Origin: JAAHGY01 sp051439365
GTDB taxonomy: Bacteria; Cyanobacteriota; Cyanobacteriia; CAKZMO01
Assembly: GCA_051439365.1 (NCBI GenBank)
Contig: JBFRWC010000164.1
Location: forward strand, 1-7,225
Reading direction: 5' to 3'
Length of the DNA stretch: 7,225 nucleotides
Shown here: positions 6,300 through 7,225 of the stretch, piece after piece
How positions within the stretch are numbered: the stretch's first letter is position 1
Layout of the letters: the number at the start of each line of letters is the position of its first letter
Program-made: the position numbers and the translations under genes
The notes under the pieces: model-generated
The model's database searches: none
Seen by the model: the letters and a program-made list of their open reading frames with translations, nothing else
What the model was told of the DNA's origin: nothing

Positions 6300-7107
6300 A
6301 TAGCTCTTTAGCTTCGTGCAACTGATGGCCCCAGACCCGCTGCCACAAGGTCGCCACTAAGATTAGGGTGGTGATGGAACTGAACCCACCAGCAATCAGA
6401 AACTCACTGACTACGGGTTGAACTCCCAACGCTACGACCATTTCGGATACCGCTAGGTAGGCAAAATAAAGGAAAATACTGAGTTCGATCCAAGATCCAA
6501 TAGTGGTAAATTGTGCGAGTCCACGGGGATTGTCAAACTGGTTTTGTTGCCAGTGGTGCCGGAGGGCTAACGCTGGCCAAGCACTGAGCATCACGAGGCC
6601 AAAGACGACCAGTCCTACCAGCGGGAAGCTGCCCCACACCTGGGCCTGAGTCCATTGGGCAGTTGCGGCAGTTTTGCCTGGACCTGTCACCAAAGCATCA
6701 ATAGAGACCGCCCACACTGCTGCCCAAAAGCGGGAATGCTGGGCCAAAAACCGATAGAAGAAATCGGAGTCAGATTCGGTATCATCTCCCTCTTCATCCT
6801 CCGACTCAAATCCGGCGACTTCCCGGATCACCTCGGTAATGAACCAGACCATCACGATGAATCCAGCCCCGTAAATGCCTGCTTTGAGCGAGGGAAATGA
6901 GCTTGCAGCGTACCATAGACCGATGAGACCAATCATGGGGAAGAGGGTGTGAGTTAAACCGATGGCCGCTGCCCAAGCCAATGCATCCTTTGCCTCTTCA
7001 AAGCGACGGAAACGGCTGACTGTGGCAATGATGGCATCGGCTGCAATACCAGCTCCGATGGCACTGTTAATCAAAAGATATTGAAGGTTGTCTGAGGGAT
7101 AGTACAC
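6289..7107 (-). CDS. Polytopic membrane protein resembling MntP/LysE-superfamily exporters
   Basis: 272 residues from a GTG at 7105-7107; no good Shine-Dalgarno sequence, and the frame stays open upstream to the window edge without an ATG, so the start is provisional. Seen: about seven hydrophobic helices (near 9-30, 42-68, 75-96, 124-142, 156-182, 204-228, 233-256). Two halves each begin with an Asp-Ala helix: IAADAIIATVSRF (21-33) and VSIDALVTGPGKT (134-146). After the first comes DALAWAAAIGLTHTLFPMIG (41-60), and an acidic linker (ESEDEEGDDTESDSD, 101-115) joins the halves. This layout matches MntP (YebN/DUF204), where paired Asp-Ala motifs and an acidic middle loop occur, TM2 has a TLTPLIG-like motif, and the substrate is Mn(II). 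It is longer than the ~190 residues of MntP, with about 80 extra C-terminal residues. Inferred: cation or small-solute export; the substrate is unproven. Other LysE-superfamily members are the main alternative. Confidence 0.55.
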   Translation of the reverse strand: MYYPSDNLQYLLINSAIGAGIAADAIIATVSRFRRFEEAKDALAWAAAIGLTHTLFPMIGLIGLWYAASSFPSLKAGIYGAGFIVMVWFITEVIREVAGFESEDEEGDDTESDSDFFYRFLAQHSRFWAAVWAVSIDALVTGPGKTAATAQWTQAQVWGSFPLVGLVVFGLVMLSAWPALALRHHWQQNQFDNPRGLAQFTTIGSWIELSIFLYFAYLAVSEMVVALGVQPVVSEFLIAGGFSSITTLILVATLWQRVWGHQLHEAKELLSR

Positions 7108-7127
7108 GATTAAACCAAGATGATGTT

Positions 7128-7164
7128 GTCTGTGCAGTTTTGTCTGTGCAGTTTTGTCTGTGCA
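7128..7164. repeat. 14-bp tandem repeat, 2.6 copies
   Basis: The unit GTCTGTGCAGTTTT is at 7128-7141 and 7142-7155, identical, with a partial third copy GTCTGTGCA at 7156-7164. It lies 21 bases upstream of the GTG of the membrane protein gene. A likely slippage or short-duplication tract; copy-number change would alter the leader, or the reading frame if translation begins further upstream. Confidence 0.85.
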
Positions 7165-7225
7165 AGGTTCAGAACTCTGACTCTTTAGGGACTGGCTAAA
7201 AAATAAAGTACAAGTGGAGGGGCGG

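Noticed and set aside
7128..7164. Possible CRISPR-like direct repeats
   Set aside because: The 14-bp units are contiguous with no spacers, so this is a simple tandem repeat.
7165..7225. Possible minus-strand promoter (TTGTAC with a later TAAAGA)
   Set aside because: The spacer between the hexamers is about 20 bases and the matches are weak, so it is not distinguishable from AT-rich background.

Overview
The window reads as a piece of a cyanobacterial chromosome, most likely from a filamentous or motile species. The evidence is six copies of the palindrome GCGATCGC (the HIP1 element of cyanobacteria), about 50% G+C by eye, and a gene order matching the hps (hormogonium polysaccharide) locus known from filamentous cyanobacteria. 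There are six protein genes and no RNA genes, insertion sequences or CRISPR arrays.

Left block, + strand, 1-4347: the 3' part of a large hpsA-like gene (5' end outside the window), then three genes whose products each begin with a type III (prepilin) signal: hpsB (1743-2510), hpsC (2627-3604) and a GspH/FimT-like pseudopilin in the hpsD position (3715-4347). They are co-directional and separated by 110-126 bp spacers. In characterised species this set is tied to export of the motility polysaccharide together with type IV pilus machinery. All four products carry acidic Ca-loop-like motifs and apparently paired cysteines.

Middle, minus strand, 4495-6162: a 555-residue protein that runs convergently into the hps block, with a strong hairpin between them. 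Its first ~228 residues are a von Willebrand A domain of the integrin-beta (beta-I) type, retaining counterparts of nearly all MIDAS, ADMIDAS and SyMBS metal ligands. It continues into 18 uninterrupted RTX nonapeptides and a cyanobacterial RTX C-terminal domain. It is probably a calcium-dependent adhesin exported by a type I system. This is the most striking element of the window.

Right, minus strand, 6289-7107: a polytopic membrane protein with two repeats, each with an Asp-Ala motif, resembling MntP/LysE-superfamily exporters (possible manganese efflux) but with a C-terminal extension. Its upstream region holds a 14-bp tandem repeat. The last ~60 bases show nothing further.

Taken together the window is cell-surface oriented: polysaccharide/pseudopilin export genes next to a Ca-binding integrin-like RTX protein. 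A functional link between the two is inference from proximity and shared Ca-loop chemistry only.
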